48,673 nt of DNA from NCBI GenBank assembly GCA_012517605.1, contig JAAYUS010000201.1:1-48673 (forward strand), in the 5' to 3' direction. Shown here in pieces: positions 16,901 through 25,072 of the stretch (positions are counted from its first letter, which is position 1; each line of letters opens with the position of its first letter). This DNA comes from Bacteroidales bacterium (GTDB taxonomy: Bacteria > Bacteroidota > Bacteroidia > Bacteroidales > VadinHA17). The translations under genes were made by a program, and so were the position numbers. The notes beneath the pieces are model-generated. The model ran no database searches and was not told where the DNA came from. It saw only the letters and a program-made list of their open reading frames with translations.

Positions 16901-19561
16901 GTAGTGCTTGTCGACTGGCCGTGGGAATATGGCATGAAAGGAAATGCAGAAGGAGCAACGCTTATCTCAGTAAGTACCGATAAGGAGAAATATGTTCCGG
17001 GAGATGAGGTAAGGCTGTCATTCCCTGCCCCCGAAAATTCAAGGATAATAATCACTCTTGAAAATTCAACTTCAGTCCTTGATGAGATCCGTGCAGTCGC
17101 AACAAAAGGCAACTCTGAAGTGCGGTTCAGGGTAAAACCTGAAATGGCCCCCAATGTATATGCATATGTAAATGTCATACAGCCTCATGCCCAGACAATG
17201 AATGACATGCCAATAAGGCTCTACGGCATCGTACCGGTTATTGTTGAGGATCCTGATACCAGGCTTAATCCTGAAATTTCAGTACCGGGGGAAGTCAGAT
17301 CGGGTCAGAATTTTGAAATCAGGATCAGGGAGACCAGGAGCAAGCCCATGACTTACACCATAGCAGTTGTGGATGAAGGATTGCTCAATCTGACAGGATT
17401 CAGGACACCGGATCCGTGGAATTATTTTTATGCCCGCGAAGCTCTTGGAATCCAGACGTGGGATGTTTATGACCAGGTCCTGGGAGCTTTCGGAGGAACC
17501 CTTCAACGTATTTTTGCGATTGGCGGAGATGAGGCATTAATTGACAGGTCATCATATAAAACCAGGAGGTTCGTCCCGGTGGTCAGATTCATCGGTCCCT
17601 TTACATTAGGACCAGGCAAAAATGCTGTTCACCATATTTCTCTTCCCCAGTACACAGGTTCGGTAAGGGCAATGGTAATCGCAGGAAATGAAAAGGCTTT
17701 CGGCTTTGCTGAAAAAAACGTAACGGTCAGGGATCCGCTGATGATACTTGCAACAGCGCCAAGATCGGTCAGCCCCGGAGAAAAAGTCACTCTGCCTGTT
17801 ACAGTTTTCATCCAGAAAGAGAATATCAGAAATATCGACATTTTTGCAGAGAGCAATGACCTGGTGTCATTTCCCGAAAAAGTCAGATCGATCACCGTAT
17901 CGGGTGCAGGGGAAAAAGACGAGGAATTCGTTTTTAACGTCGGGGAGAAGACCGGTATGGCAAAGATCAGGGTCAGGGCATCAGGAGGAGGCGAAAATGC
18001 AGAATATGATATCAACCTTAGCATCAGAAGTCCAAATCCACCAGAAACGAGGTCAGAACTCAGGATCCTGAGGCCTGGTGAAATTTATGAAAGTTCGTTC
18101 GAACCTTTCGGCATCCCGGGTTCCGACGAAGCCAGAATTGAGGCATCTCTCCTTCCTTCAGTCAACCTTGAAAAGAATCTAAGCTATCTGGTCAATTATC
18201 CCCACGGATGCACCGAGCAGATAACTTCAGCTGCATACCCGCAGCTTTGGATTGGGGATATCTCCGCAGGGCAGCAGGGAACCGAAGATGTTGTTTCAAA
18301 AAATGTACGTGAGGCTATTGACAAAATTGCATCGCGACAAATGAATAACGGCGGAATAGCCCTGTGGCCCGGCAATTATCAGCCCGATAACTGGGTTACT
18401 TCTTACGCCGGCCATTTCATGATTGAAGCTGAAAGGAAGGGCTACAGGATACCTCAGGATTTCAAACGGAAATGGCAAAGCTACCAGAGAAAGACATCTC
18501 AGGAATGGCGTTATGATCCGGCATTTAAAGAGTCAGCAAACGATCAGGCTTACAGGCTCCTGACTCTGGCCCTGGCCGGCAATCCCGAAAGAGGTCCCAT
18601 GAACAGGCTTAGGGAATCAAAAGAAATTCCTGCATTGTCAAAATGGCTCCTTGCAGCAGCATTTGCCGTAACAGGAAGACCGGAAGCTGCAGGGGAACTT
18701 CTTGACATGAGGAACATTGACCCGGGAAATGAATATTCAGGTTACTTTTACGGAAGTCCGGTCCGGGATAAATCAGTCATCCTGTACACTCTTTCAGTAA
18801 TGAAAAAAGAAGAGCAGGCGCTGCCTTTGCTGAAATCAATCTGCGATGAACTGAAAGGCGATGGCTGGTACAGTACCCAGTCACTTTCGTGGGCCTTATT
18901 GTCTTATATGAAATTCAATGAAATGTTTCCGGGCGACATTAAAGGTAAGGCAAGTTTCAGCATGACATTCAATGGTACAAAATCATCAGGGGACGTGGAA
19001 CCTGGAAAAATACTTTTAAAAGAGCTCCGGGTTAAGACAGGTAAAAATACTTTAAGTGTTGAAAATACATCTTCATCAACAATCTATCTTAACCTTGTTA
19101 GAAAAGGAATTCCTCTCGTTTCAGATGCATCAGAAGCAGAAAAGGGATTGAGCATGAAGATAAGCTATGCTGATAGCAAATTGCAGCCTGTTGATCAAAA
19201 GACTCTCCCTCAGGGAACTGATTTTATGATGATTGCAAAGGTTACAAATTCATCCTTCTCGTCTGTCGGCAATATTGCCCTTACCCAGATGGTGCCTTCA
19301 GGGTGGGAAATTCAGAATGCAAGGCTCTTCGAGGCTAATTACGGGATAAGGGAAAGCGCATATGATTACCGCGATTTCAGGGATGACAGGGTATATACAT
19401 ACTTCAGCCTGAAAGCGGGAGAGACTAAAACATTTGTACTTGTACTTAATGCGGCCTATAAGGGAGAATTCCTGCAGCCTCCGGTATGGTGTGAGGCAAT
19501 GTATGACGGAGGCCTGTATGCCCGGGTTCCGGGCACAAAGGTCAGGGTCACTGAACAATAA
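13994..19561 (+). CDS. Alpha-2-macroglobulin family lipoprotein (bacterial protease trap)
   Basis: 1855 residues, similar to the large YfhM-type bacterial A2Ms. A lipoprotein signal is seen (LLLLMLSSC, Cys at residue 20). The body is a string of MG-type beta domains, and the thioester motif PHGCTEQ is intact with Cys1406, followed by an alpha-toroid region (ALWPGNYQPDNWVTSYAGHF). Bacterial A2Ms anchored in the envelope are thought to trap attacking proteases when the bait region is cut. The next gene, pbpC, starts one base after the stop codon, the same A2M/PBP1C pairing as E. coli yfhM-pbpC, where the couple is proposed to guard a breached peptidoglycan layer. Unrelated to the upstream replication genes. 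Confidence 0.93.
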   Translation: MKIPRLLIPALLLLMLSSCGNEEKPKPRLPFRKPKDISEIIVPIDKGFNEYISGYTTGIISVNSAIEIRFTPAFAAKAKKETPAGLFTFEPAIRGKAEWTDNLTLTFRPAKILDAGTLYRGSLHLDKIADVQEKLKEFPLIIQTIKKDFIVTTGALECQAEGSRYALHGEITASDYIASAEVEGYLQARLGRKPLVIEWDHSDPLIHRFTITNIGRGESRGKVELEWNGNNAKVRQKGSATVNIPPKGEFSVIDIITDRGSDKKIDIVFSDPVDASTDPEGLIWFSPSREMTMSINSNIVTVIPATVAEGKAELNIESSLKSASGTPLSAPFKTSIDFSPAKPEISLIGNGVIIPSSQNLIFPFKAVNLKAVDLKIIRIYEENLPHFLQENDLNTGYSVKRFGRPLYTGRVDLINPSGNNAGGWNLYTIDLAEYIDIEPGILYRVELSFRPSYSLYPCPFTDEMKKYEEMLSETEEANKGYWDDPENYYSDSDDFIYYSFGFDWRDRDDPCKAAYFNPDRKVTRNILASNFGIIAKKGSDKSLTIFVNDILTALPLSEVAITVYDFQLQEIVKGNTGKNGSVKLSCEKTPFLITAQKDKDRNYLKVNEGASLSVSSFDVSGVKPEKGIKAFIYGERDAWRPGDSVFISAFIKDLNKTIPADHPVIFELVNPMGQVVDNQIQTPGGKNLLVFKSFTSPDAVTGDYKARLRLGGATFEKRVRIETIKPNRLRIDLNFPSSILGLTSVSDRGTLKVKWLNGAAAANLKSTVEYLLKPKKTEFEKYRQYNFDDPAASFYSETVKMFEGFLDGNGNSDVIFNPGAGIKAPGMLNAVFTVRAAETGGDESITQAVYPFAPYPAFAGIDLPGLRGKDRMLFTDRDNEVKIVTVDPMGNPVSLEAEITVYKISYRWWWESDQEDLASYISNDIYKPVITKTIRTSGGQGSFNFNIPRNEWGRYLIRVSLPSGHSTGKVVLVDWPWEYGMKGNAEGATLISVSTDKEKYVPGDEVRLSFPAPENSRIIITLENSTSVLDEIRAVATKGNSEVRFRVKPEMAPNVYAYVNVIQPHAQTMNDMPIRLYGIVPVIVEDPDTRLNPEISVPGEVRSGQNFEIRIRETRSKPMTYTIAVVDEGLLNLTGFRTPDPWNYFYAREALGIQTWDVYDQVLGAFGGTLQRIFAIGGDEALIDRSSYKTRRFVPVVRFIGPFTLGPGKNAVHHISLPQYTGSVRAMVIAGNEKAFGFAEKNVTVRDPLMILATAPRSVSPGEKVTLPVTVFIQKENIRNIDIFAESNDLVSFPEKVRSITVSGAGEKDEEFVFNVGEKTGMAKIRVRASGGGENAEYDINLSIRSPNPPETRSELRILRPGEIYESSFEPFGIPGSDEARIEASLLPSVNLEKNLSYLVNYPHGCTEQITSAAYPQLWIGDISAGQQGTEDVVSKNVREAIDKIASRQMNNGGIALWPGNYQPDNWVTSYAGHFMIEAERKGYRIPQDFKRKWQSYQRKTSQEWRYDPAFKESANDQAYRLLTLALAGNPERGPMNRLRESKEIPALSKWLLAAAFAVTGRPEAAGELLDMRNIDPGNEYSGYFYGSPVRDKSVILYTLSVMKKEEQALPLLKSICDELKGDGWYSTQSLSWALLSYMKFNEMFPGDIKGKASFSMTFNGTKSSGDVEPGKILLKELRVKTGKNTLSVENTSSSTIYLNLVRKGIPLVSDASEAEKGLSMKISYADSKLQPVDQKTLPQGTDFMMIAKVTNSSFSSVGNIALTQMVPSGWEIQNARLFEANYGIRESAYDYRDFRDDRVYTYFSLKAGETKTFVLVLNAAYKGEFLQPPVWCEAMYDGGLYARVPGTKVRVTEQ

Positions 19562-19562
19562 A

Positions 19563-21902
19563 TTGAAAAGGATAATCAAAATATTCATACTGGCTGCCGG
19601 GATATTGTTTATCCCGGTTTTGCTTTCGCCTTTACCCAGGTTCAAAGTGCCTCTCTCGACAGTCGTGGAAGCAGGTGACGGTAGCCTGCTTGGTGCAAGG
19701 ATTGCCAGCGACGGTCAATGGAGGTTCCCTCCTGCAATGGCTGTTCCTGAAAAATTTGAAAAAGCCCTGCTCACTTTTGAGGACAGGCATTTCCACCATC
19801 ATCCCGGCATTAATCCGGTCTCCCTGATAAAAGCTCTCAGCAATAACATCAGGGCAGGGAAAATAGTGCGCGGAGGCAGTACTATCACAATGCAGGTGGC
19901 AAGGCTTTCAAGGGGAAACAGGCAAAGAACGTACGGAGAAAAGATAGCAGAGATGCTTCAGGCTGTCAAGCTCGAGATTTTCAGATCGAAAAGGGAAATA
20001 CTTAAAATGTATGTTTCGAATGCTCCTTTCGGAGGCAATATCGTTGGTCTCGATGCTGCATCATGGAGGTATCTCGGAAAATCGCCTGATGATATTACCT
20101 GGTCGGAGGCAGCGGCCCTTGCAATTCTGCCCAACTCCCCTTCACTTGTATTCCCCGGCAAAAATCAGGAGATCCTTCTGGACAGAAGAAACGGGCTTCT
20201 TAGGCGATTGCTCGCAAGAAATTATATCGACAGCCTTACTTACACACTTTCCCTCGATGAACCTCTTCCAGGGATTCCGAAACCGCTTCCTTCACTAGCC
20301 CCTCACCTGACTGACCGGTTTTACCTTCAAAACAGGGGAGAAAGAATAAGTACAACCATCGATCCTGTATTGCAGGAAATGGCATCAGATATTGTAAATG
20401 CACATCAGAAAGAGCTGGCGGGTAACTTTATCTATAATTGTGCCGCAATTATTGTGGATGTCGCTTCAGGCAATGTTCTTGCATATGTCGGGAACAGCAC
20501 TAATGACGATATGGCATCCCATGGCGGAAATGTCGACATAATAAACTCCTCAAGGAGTACAGGCAGCATTTTAAAACCTCTTCTTTATGCCGGATTGCAG
20601 TCCTCGGGAGAGATCCTTCCCAACACCCTTGTTCCAGATATTCCGACACGTTTTCCGGGCTTTACCCCTGAGAATTTTGATAAAAGTTACAGCGGTGCCG
20701 TTCCTGCCGGAGAGGCTCTTTCCCAATCCCTTAACATACCTTCAGTTGGGATGCTCAGGCAATATTCCGTGGAACGGTTCCTTGAACTTCTGAGAAAAAC
20801 CGGATTTACCACATTTGACAGGGATGCAGATCATTACGGACTTTCTGTCATCCTCGGAGGCGGAGAAACTTCTCTCTGGGAACTTGCAGGAGTCTATGCA
20901 TCACTCTCCCGGGTGCTGGGCAGATACAATATTGAAAAAAGATACATTAAAGGTGATTATCATGCTCCGGTTTTAAGAAATACTTCATCATCTGATTATA
21001 ATATCGAGGAGGAAACCAATCCTCCTCTTTCAGCCTCTTCGATTTGGCTGACTTATGAAGCGCTCCGTAAAGTAAATCGCCCGGAGACCCAGGCTGGCTG
21101 GCAGTATTTTGCCTCTGCCCCTGAAATAGCATGGAAAACCGGGACAAGCTTTGGATTCAGGGATGCCTGGGCAGTAGGCACGACCCCCGGTTATGTTATT
21201 GCGGTATGGGCAGGCAATGCTGATGGAGAAGGCAGACCCGGGCTGACTGGTATTGCAGCCGCTGCACCCATTCTTTTCGATCTTGCAGGGATCATGAAAA
21301 AGACAGAATGGTTTGAACCGCCATACGAAGAAATGACGAGCGTCAGTGTCTGTCGCCAGAGCGGTTACAGGGCCGGCCCCGACTGTCCTGAAACGGAAGA
21401 AATCATGGTCTGCATCAACGGGCTGAGAAGCGCTGCCTGCCCCTACCACAGGATGATCCATCTCGACAAAACACTGACTTTACAGGTAACCGCTGATTGT
21501 GTACCTTCGTCAGAAATCGTCAACAAGCCATGGTTTATTCTTCCCCCGGCAATGGAATATTTCTACAGGCAGAAACATCCTGAATATGATCAGCTGCCAC
21601 CATTCATGAAAGGATGCGGACATGATAAAAGTTTGCCGGTAATGGAATTTATTTACCCTACCCAGGGAATAAATATCTTTATTCCAAGAGATCACACAGG
21701 AGGCCGGACCAGGGTGGTTGCTGAAGCTGTTCATCGTAATCCGGCAAAAAAGATCTTCTGGCATCTTGATGAAAAATACCTTGGAACCACCAGACAGATT
21801 CATCAGGCCGAGCTGTTTGCGGATCCGGGAGAACATATTCTTACTCTTGTGGATGAAGACGGAAATTCAATAACTTGCAGGTTTTCAATAACAGGAAAAT
21901 AG
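19563..21902 (+). CDS. pbpC: Penicillin-binding protein 1C
   Basis: 779 residues from a TTG at 19563, one base after the A2M stop. The frame is open back to 19434 inside A2M, but only the TTG start gives a membrane anchor at the N-terminus (IIKIFILAAGILFIPVLL) and a length close to E. coli PBP1C. Glycosyltransferase GT51: catalytic Glu73 in TFEDRHF and RGGSTITMQVARL. Transpeptidase: S335-x-x-K338 (TGSILKP), SQSLN, and KTGTS at 525. A C-terminal ~90-residue BiPBP_C-type domain follows. It polymerises and cross-links peptidoglycan in the periplasm. Tight coupling to the A2M gene supports joint action in cell-wall repair or defence. Confidence 0.94.
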   Translation: MKRIIKIFILAAGILFIPVLLSPLPRFKVPLSTVVEAGDGSLLGARIASDGQWRFPPAMAVPEKFEKALLTFEDRHFHHHPGINPVSLIKALSNNIRAGKIVRGGSTITMQVARLSRGNRQRTYGEKIAEMLQAVKLEIFRSKREILKMYVSNAPFGGNIVGLDAASWRYLGKSPDDITWSEAAALAILPNSPSLVFPGKNQEILLDRRNGLLRRLLARNYIDSLTYTLSLDEPLPGIPKPLPSLAPHLTDRFYLQNRGERISTTIDPVLQEMASDIVNAHQKELAGNFIYNCAAIIVDVASGNVLAYVGNSTNDDMASHGGNVDIINSSRSTGSILKPLLYAGLQSSGEILPNTLVPDIPTRFPGFTPENFDKSYSGAVPAGEALSQSLNIPSVGMLRQYSVERFLELLRKTGFTTFDRDADHYGLSVILGGGETSLWELAGVYASLSRVLGRYNIEKRYIKGDYHAPVLRNTSSSDYNIEEETNPPLSASSIWLTYEALRKVNRPETQAGWQYFASAPEIAWKTGTSFGFRDAWAVGTTPGYVIAVWAGNADGEGRPGLTGIAAAAPILFDLAGIMKKTEWFEPPYEEMTSVSVCRQSGYRAGPDCPETEEIMVCINGLRSAACPYHRMIHLDKTLTLQVTADCVPSSEIVNKPWFILPPAMEYFYRQKHPEYDQLPPFMKGCGHDKSLPVMEFIYPTQGINIFIPRDHTGGRTRVVAEAVHRNPAKKIFWHLDEKYLGTTRQIHQAELFADPGEHILTLVDEDGNSITCRFSITGK

Positions 21903-22022
21903 ATACTGTATATAAGAATAAGCGCAAAGGCAAAAAAGATTATGCAAAGATATCAAAGATAGTTACTTGCTAAAAAATCCTCGTGATTTTCTTCGGACAG
22001 GCTTTGCGAACTATGCGGTTAA

Positions 22023-22556
22023 ATGCAAATTTTTAACAAAATGAATATATCATCACCTGACGAGCTTTTCCCTGTTGTCGATGTAGACGGCAATCAGATC
22101 ATGGTTGCACCCAGAAGGATATGCCACGACGGGAAAAGCAAACTTCTTCACCCAGTTGTTCACTTGCATCTTTTCAACAACAGGGGAGAGCTGTTTCTGC
22201 AGAAAAGAGCGCTTACCAAAGATCTGCTTCCGGGTTGCTGGGATTCATCTGTCGGCGGTCATGTAAGTCCTGGTGAGACAATTGAGGATGCCTTGAAAAG
22301 AGAGACGCTTGAAGAGCTTGGATTAAGTGATTTTTCATTCGGGTTTATTGCTAAATATGTTTGGGAATCGGTTCGTGAAAGAGAACTTGTATATTCATTC
22401 AGGGGAAATGCTGACATGGAACCTCTGATCAACAGGGATGAAATAGATGAAGGCCGATTCTGGAATATAAATGAAATAAAAGCAAATACCGGCACAGGTA
22501 TATTCACTCCAAACCTTGAGCATGAACTTTATATGCTAAATATCATTCAGGAATAA
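22023..22556 (+). CDS. Nudix hydrolase
   Basis: 177 residues; an ATG six codons later (22041, MNISSPDELF) is an equally good start. The Nudix box is complete: GGHVSPGETIEDALKRETLE continuing EELG, matching GX5EX7REUXEEXGU. VVHLHLFNNRGELFLQKR and LPGCWDSSVGGH are typical of the IPP-isomerase-like/YfcD branch, which hydrolyses nucleoside diphosphates linked to other groups. Substrate cannot be assigned. The 120 bp upstream contain CAAAGATAT and CAAAGATAG in tandem and a TTTGCG...TATGCGGTTAAA phrase running into the start; these may be promoter-like repeats. Not obviously linked to its neighbours. Confidence 0.88.
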   Translation: MQIFNKMNISSPDELFPVVDVDGNQIMVAPRRICHDGKSKLLHPVVHLHLFNNRGELFLQKRALTKDLLPGCWDSSVGGHVSPGETIEDALKRETLEELGLSDFSFGFIAKYVWESVRERELVYSFRGNADMEPLINRDEIDEGRFWNINEIKANTGTGIFTPNLEHELYMLNIIQE

Positions 22557-22577
22557 GACTCGGAATCTGTGTAATAA

Positions 22578-22655
22578 CATAATTTTGTTCTTTTTCGTCT
22601 CTTTACCAGATAAAAGATAAGGCAGCCACTGTGCTTTGTCTGAAACAAAATTATG
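22578..22655. repeat. Perfect 12-bp inverted repeat upstream of the cytochrome operon
   Basis: CATAATTTTGTT (22578-22589) and AACAAAATTATG (22644-22655), separated by 54 bp; the second arm ends 4 bp before the start codon at 22660. It could be a long-range mRNA stem occluding the start region, a dimeric operator, or the terminator of the Nudix gene. Confidence 0.6.
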
Positions 22656-22659
22656 ATAA

Positions 22660-23046
22660 ATGAAATCAGCAGCAATATTCACTTTACTTTTCGGACTGGC
22701 AGGCTATGCTGCCATAATGTTTGCAGTTTCATGCACACACAAGCCCGACCTGCAGGATGTTCCGGAAATATGTTTCGAATCGGAGGTCCTTCCGGTTTTC
22801 CTTAACAGTTGTGCCATATCAGGATGCCATGATGGTTCAGGAGAACCGGATCTTGTACTTAAAAGCTATCCAGATATTATGAAGGGTATTAAAGCCGGTA
22901 ATCCGGATGGAAGCAAAATCTATAAATCAATCACACTCACATCCGGCGAGGATAAAATGCCACCGGATCAACCTCTTTCATTAGACAACAGGACAATTAT
23001 CAGGTTATGGATCGAACAGGGAGCAAAAGAAACAACCTGCCCGTGA
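22660..23046 (+). CDS. Lipoprotein with an atypical monoheme c-type cytochrome motif (CX4CH)
   Basis: 128 residues. The lipobox ends at Cys25 (FAVSC). The mature part has EVLPVFLNSCAISGCHDG: C51 and C56-H57 give CX4CH, one of the unusual heme-c motifs, in the context expected for heme attachment. DKMPPDQP near residue 99 could supply the distal Met, and IIRLWIEQGA is a common ending of small cytochrome domains. Probably an outer-membrane or periplasm-anchored electron carrier. First of three closely spaced genes (37-bp and 16-bp gaps), followed by a second cytochrome lipoprotein and a beta-barrel. Heme attachment at CX4CH is inferred. Confidence 0.8.
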   Translation: MKSAAIFTLLFGLAGYAAIMFAVSCTHKPDLQDVPEICFESEVLPVFLNSCAISGCHDGSGEPDLVLKSYPDIMKGIKAGNPDGSKIYKSITLTSGEDKMPPDQPLSLDNRTIIRLWIEQGAKETTCP

Positions 23047-23083
23047 AATCTTTATCATCAAAACCTGACCAAATAATTAAACC

Positions 23084-23464
23084 ATGAAGATATCCAGGAT
23101 TACAGGTCTGCTTGCTTTTCAGATGGTACTTATCCTCAATTCCTGTTATTATGACAGTGAAGAGGCGCTGTACCCGTCTGTTGGATTACAATGTGATACT
23201 GTTAATGTGACCTTCAGCGGCACAGTTACCGGAATGCTTGCCAACAGCTGCCTTTCGTGCCACTCCAATACAACAGCAGCAGCATCCGGCAACGGGATAC
23301 GGCTTCAGGACTACGCCGATGTCAAAGCCAGGGCAACATCAATAGCAGGTGCCATAAAACATTCCGGGGGATATTCTCCAATGCCAAAAAACGGAGGACA
23401 GCTTAAAGCCTGCCCAATATCACAGTTTGATGTCTGGATAAAGAACGGGATGCCCAATAACTGA
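23084..23464 (+). CDS. Lipoprotein monoheme c-type cytochrome
   Basis: 126 residues with a lipobox at Cys21 (LILNSC). Contains the canonical heme motif C56-L-S-C59-H60 in GMLANSCLSCHSN. YSPMPKNGGQL offers a possible distal Met, and FDVWIKNGMPNN closes the domain as in the preceding gene. It is shorter than most soluble cytochromes c, so it is a minimal single-heme carrier anchored by lipid. It is paired with the upstream CX4CH protein and the downstream beta-barrel, suggesting two heme stations next to an outer-membrane protein. No partner oxidase or dehydrogenase is encoded here. Confidence 0.85.
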   Translation: MKISRITGLLAFQMVLILNSCYYDSEEALYPSVGLQCDTVNVTFSGTVTGMLANSCLSCHSNTTAAASGNGIRLQDYADVKARATSIAGAIKHSGGYSPMPKNGGQLKACPISQFDVWIKNGMPNN

Positions 23465-23480
23465 TACATTTACCGACGCT

Positions 23481-24365
23481 ATGAAAAAATATCTGCTCCT
23501 GCTTTTCATCGTAACAACTCCGTTCATGTCGGCTGCTCAGGAAAATCTGCTGGATATGCTGGACAAGGATTCAAAGTCTGATATTAATTATACATCAGCA
23601 ACCTTCAAATCGACAAGGGTAATGAATGGGCATTCTGTTGAAAGAATGCCTGGCGGCCAGCTTGATTTCAGAATCTCACACAGGTTTGGAAGACTCAATT
23701 CAGGCGCTTATGAGCTTTTTGGCCTTGACCAGTCAAATATCAGGTTCGGCCTTGAATACGGGATAAATGACTGGCTGATGATAGGTGCAGGAAGAGGCAG
23801 CTATGAAAAAACATTTGACGGGTTTGCAAAATTTTCCCTCTTCAGGCAATCGACCGGAGCCAGGAATATGCCTGTTTCCGTTTCTTTTTTGTCGACTGTA
23901 GCCGTAAATTCACTGAAATGGGCCGATCCTTCAAGAACCAATTACTTTTCATCGCGACTTTCCTATGTCGCACAGATTCTTGTGGCAAGAAAATTCAACC
24001 AGTCTTTCTCGTTTCAGCTGATGCCGGCTTATGTCCACAGGAATCTTGTTGCAACAGAGCTTGATCCGAATGACCTTTATTCGATCGGTGCCGGAGGACG
24101 CATCAAGCTCACAAGCAGAATCAGCTTTAACGCCGAATATTATTATCTTGCAAATCCTAAGAAATACATCAGCCAGGAAGTCTATGATCCGTTATCAATC
24201 GGATTCGATATTGAAACCGGCGGTCATGTGTTTCAGCTGATCTTTACAAACTCCGTAGCTATGATTGAGAAAGGTTTTATTGGAGAAACGACAGGAAGCT
24301 GGGGAAAAGGAGACATTCATTTCGGATTTAACATTTCGCGGGTTTTCACTCTGAAAAGGAAATAA
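23481..24365 (+). CDS. Outer-membrane beta-barrel protein, DUF5777-like
   Basis: 294 residues with a Sec signal peptide ending SAAQ. The mature protein begins with a short acidic segment (NLLDMLDKDSK) and continues as alternating aromatic/glycine strands such as IRFGLEYGINDWLMIGAG and FSFQLMPAYVHRN; the last residues RVFTLKRK follow an aromatic strand. This fits the DUF5777 beta-barrel family of Bacteroidetes, whose function is unknown. It starts 16 bp after the cytochrome gene, so the three form one operon. A porin-like sleeve that holds the lipoprotein cytochromes is possible but unproven. Family assignment is from memory. Confidence 0.75.
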   Translation: MKKYLLLLFIVTTPFMSAAQENLLDMLDKDSKSDINYTSATFKSTRVMNGHSVERMPGGQLDFRISHRFGRLNSGAYELFGLDQSNIRFGLEYGINDWLMIGAGRGSYEKTFDGFAKFSLFRQSTGARNMPVSVSFLSTVAVNSLKWADPSRTNYFSSRLSYVAQILVARKFNQSFSFQLMPAYVHRNLVATELDPNDLYSIGAGGRIKLTSRISFNAEYYYLANPKKYISQEVYDPLSIGFDIETGGHVFQLIFTNSVAMIEKGFIGETTGSWGKGDIHFGFNISRVFTLKRK

Positions 24366-24517
24366 GATATCCGCGATAGGAAGTAACACTAAACGGTTCT
24401 CAGCCGTCAATATTTGGTGTGAATCTGCATCTGACCTGCTTTTAAATTTTAATCAGGTTGAACCAATGCATTATTAATTTGTTAATTGATTTGTAACAAG
24501 TTAATATCTAAATTACT

Positions 24518-25072
24518 ATGAAGCGACTATTTTTTATACTTATCATCACGGGATTTTTCATACAGGCTTCCGGCCAGAAATATATCACCAAAAACGGATA
24601 TATCGGATTCTTCTCTCATACTCCCGTTGAAGACATCAAAGCTGACAACAACCAGGTTGCCAGCGTACTGGATATTTCAACAGGCGAGATTGTCTTTCAG
24701 GTTCTGATCAAATCATTCAGGTTTGAGAAAGCACTTATGGAGGAGCACTTCAATGAGAACTACATGGAATCGGAAAAATATCCCAGAGCAACATTTACCG
24801 GAAAAATAACAAATCTTTCAGCGGTCAGATTCTCATCTGCCGGAGTCTATGAAGTTGAGGTGGAGGGAGACCTTACTATCCATGGAGCTACAAAGAAAGT
24901 AAAGGCAAAAGGGACCATCGAGGTGGCAAAGGAGACCATTGCCGCAAGTTCCAAATTCAGCATTGATCCTGAAGATTACAACATTAATATTCCAAATGTC
25001 GTAAGAAACAAAATAGCAAAGACCATAGAGATCACAGTAAACATGAAATATTCAACATCAGGCAACCAGTGA
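24518..25072 (+). CDS. YceI-family secreted lipocalin-like protein
   Basis: 184 residues, signal peptide ending QASGQ. Typical YceI pattern: KNGYIGFFSHTPVEDIKADN, FEKALMEEHFNENYMESEKYP, then TIHGATKKVKAKG and FSIDPEDYNINIPN. YceI proteins are beta-barrels that bind long isoprenoid chains such as quinones in the periplasm. A 152-bp gap separates it from the beta-barrel gene, so it may have its own promoter. It overlaps the following OB-fold gene by 4 bp (GTGA). Adjacent to the cytochrome cluster, a role in quinone or electron handling is a reasonable inference. Confidence 0.9.
   Translation: MKRLFFILIITGFFIQASGQKYITKNGYIGFFSHTPVEDIKADNNQVASVLDISTGEIVFQVLIKSFRFEKALMEEHFNENYMESEKYPRATFTGKITNLSAVRFSSAGVYEVEVEGDLTIHGATKKVKAKGTIEVAKETIAASSKFSIDPEDYNINIPNVVRNKIAKTIEITVNMKYSTSGNQ

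Noticed and set aside
19434-19562. Long N-terminal extension of PbpC inside the A2M gene
   Set aside because: Gives 43 residues without family match before the membrane anchor; the TTG at 19563 fits length and topology.
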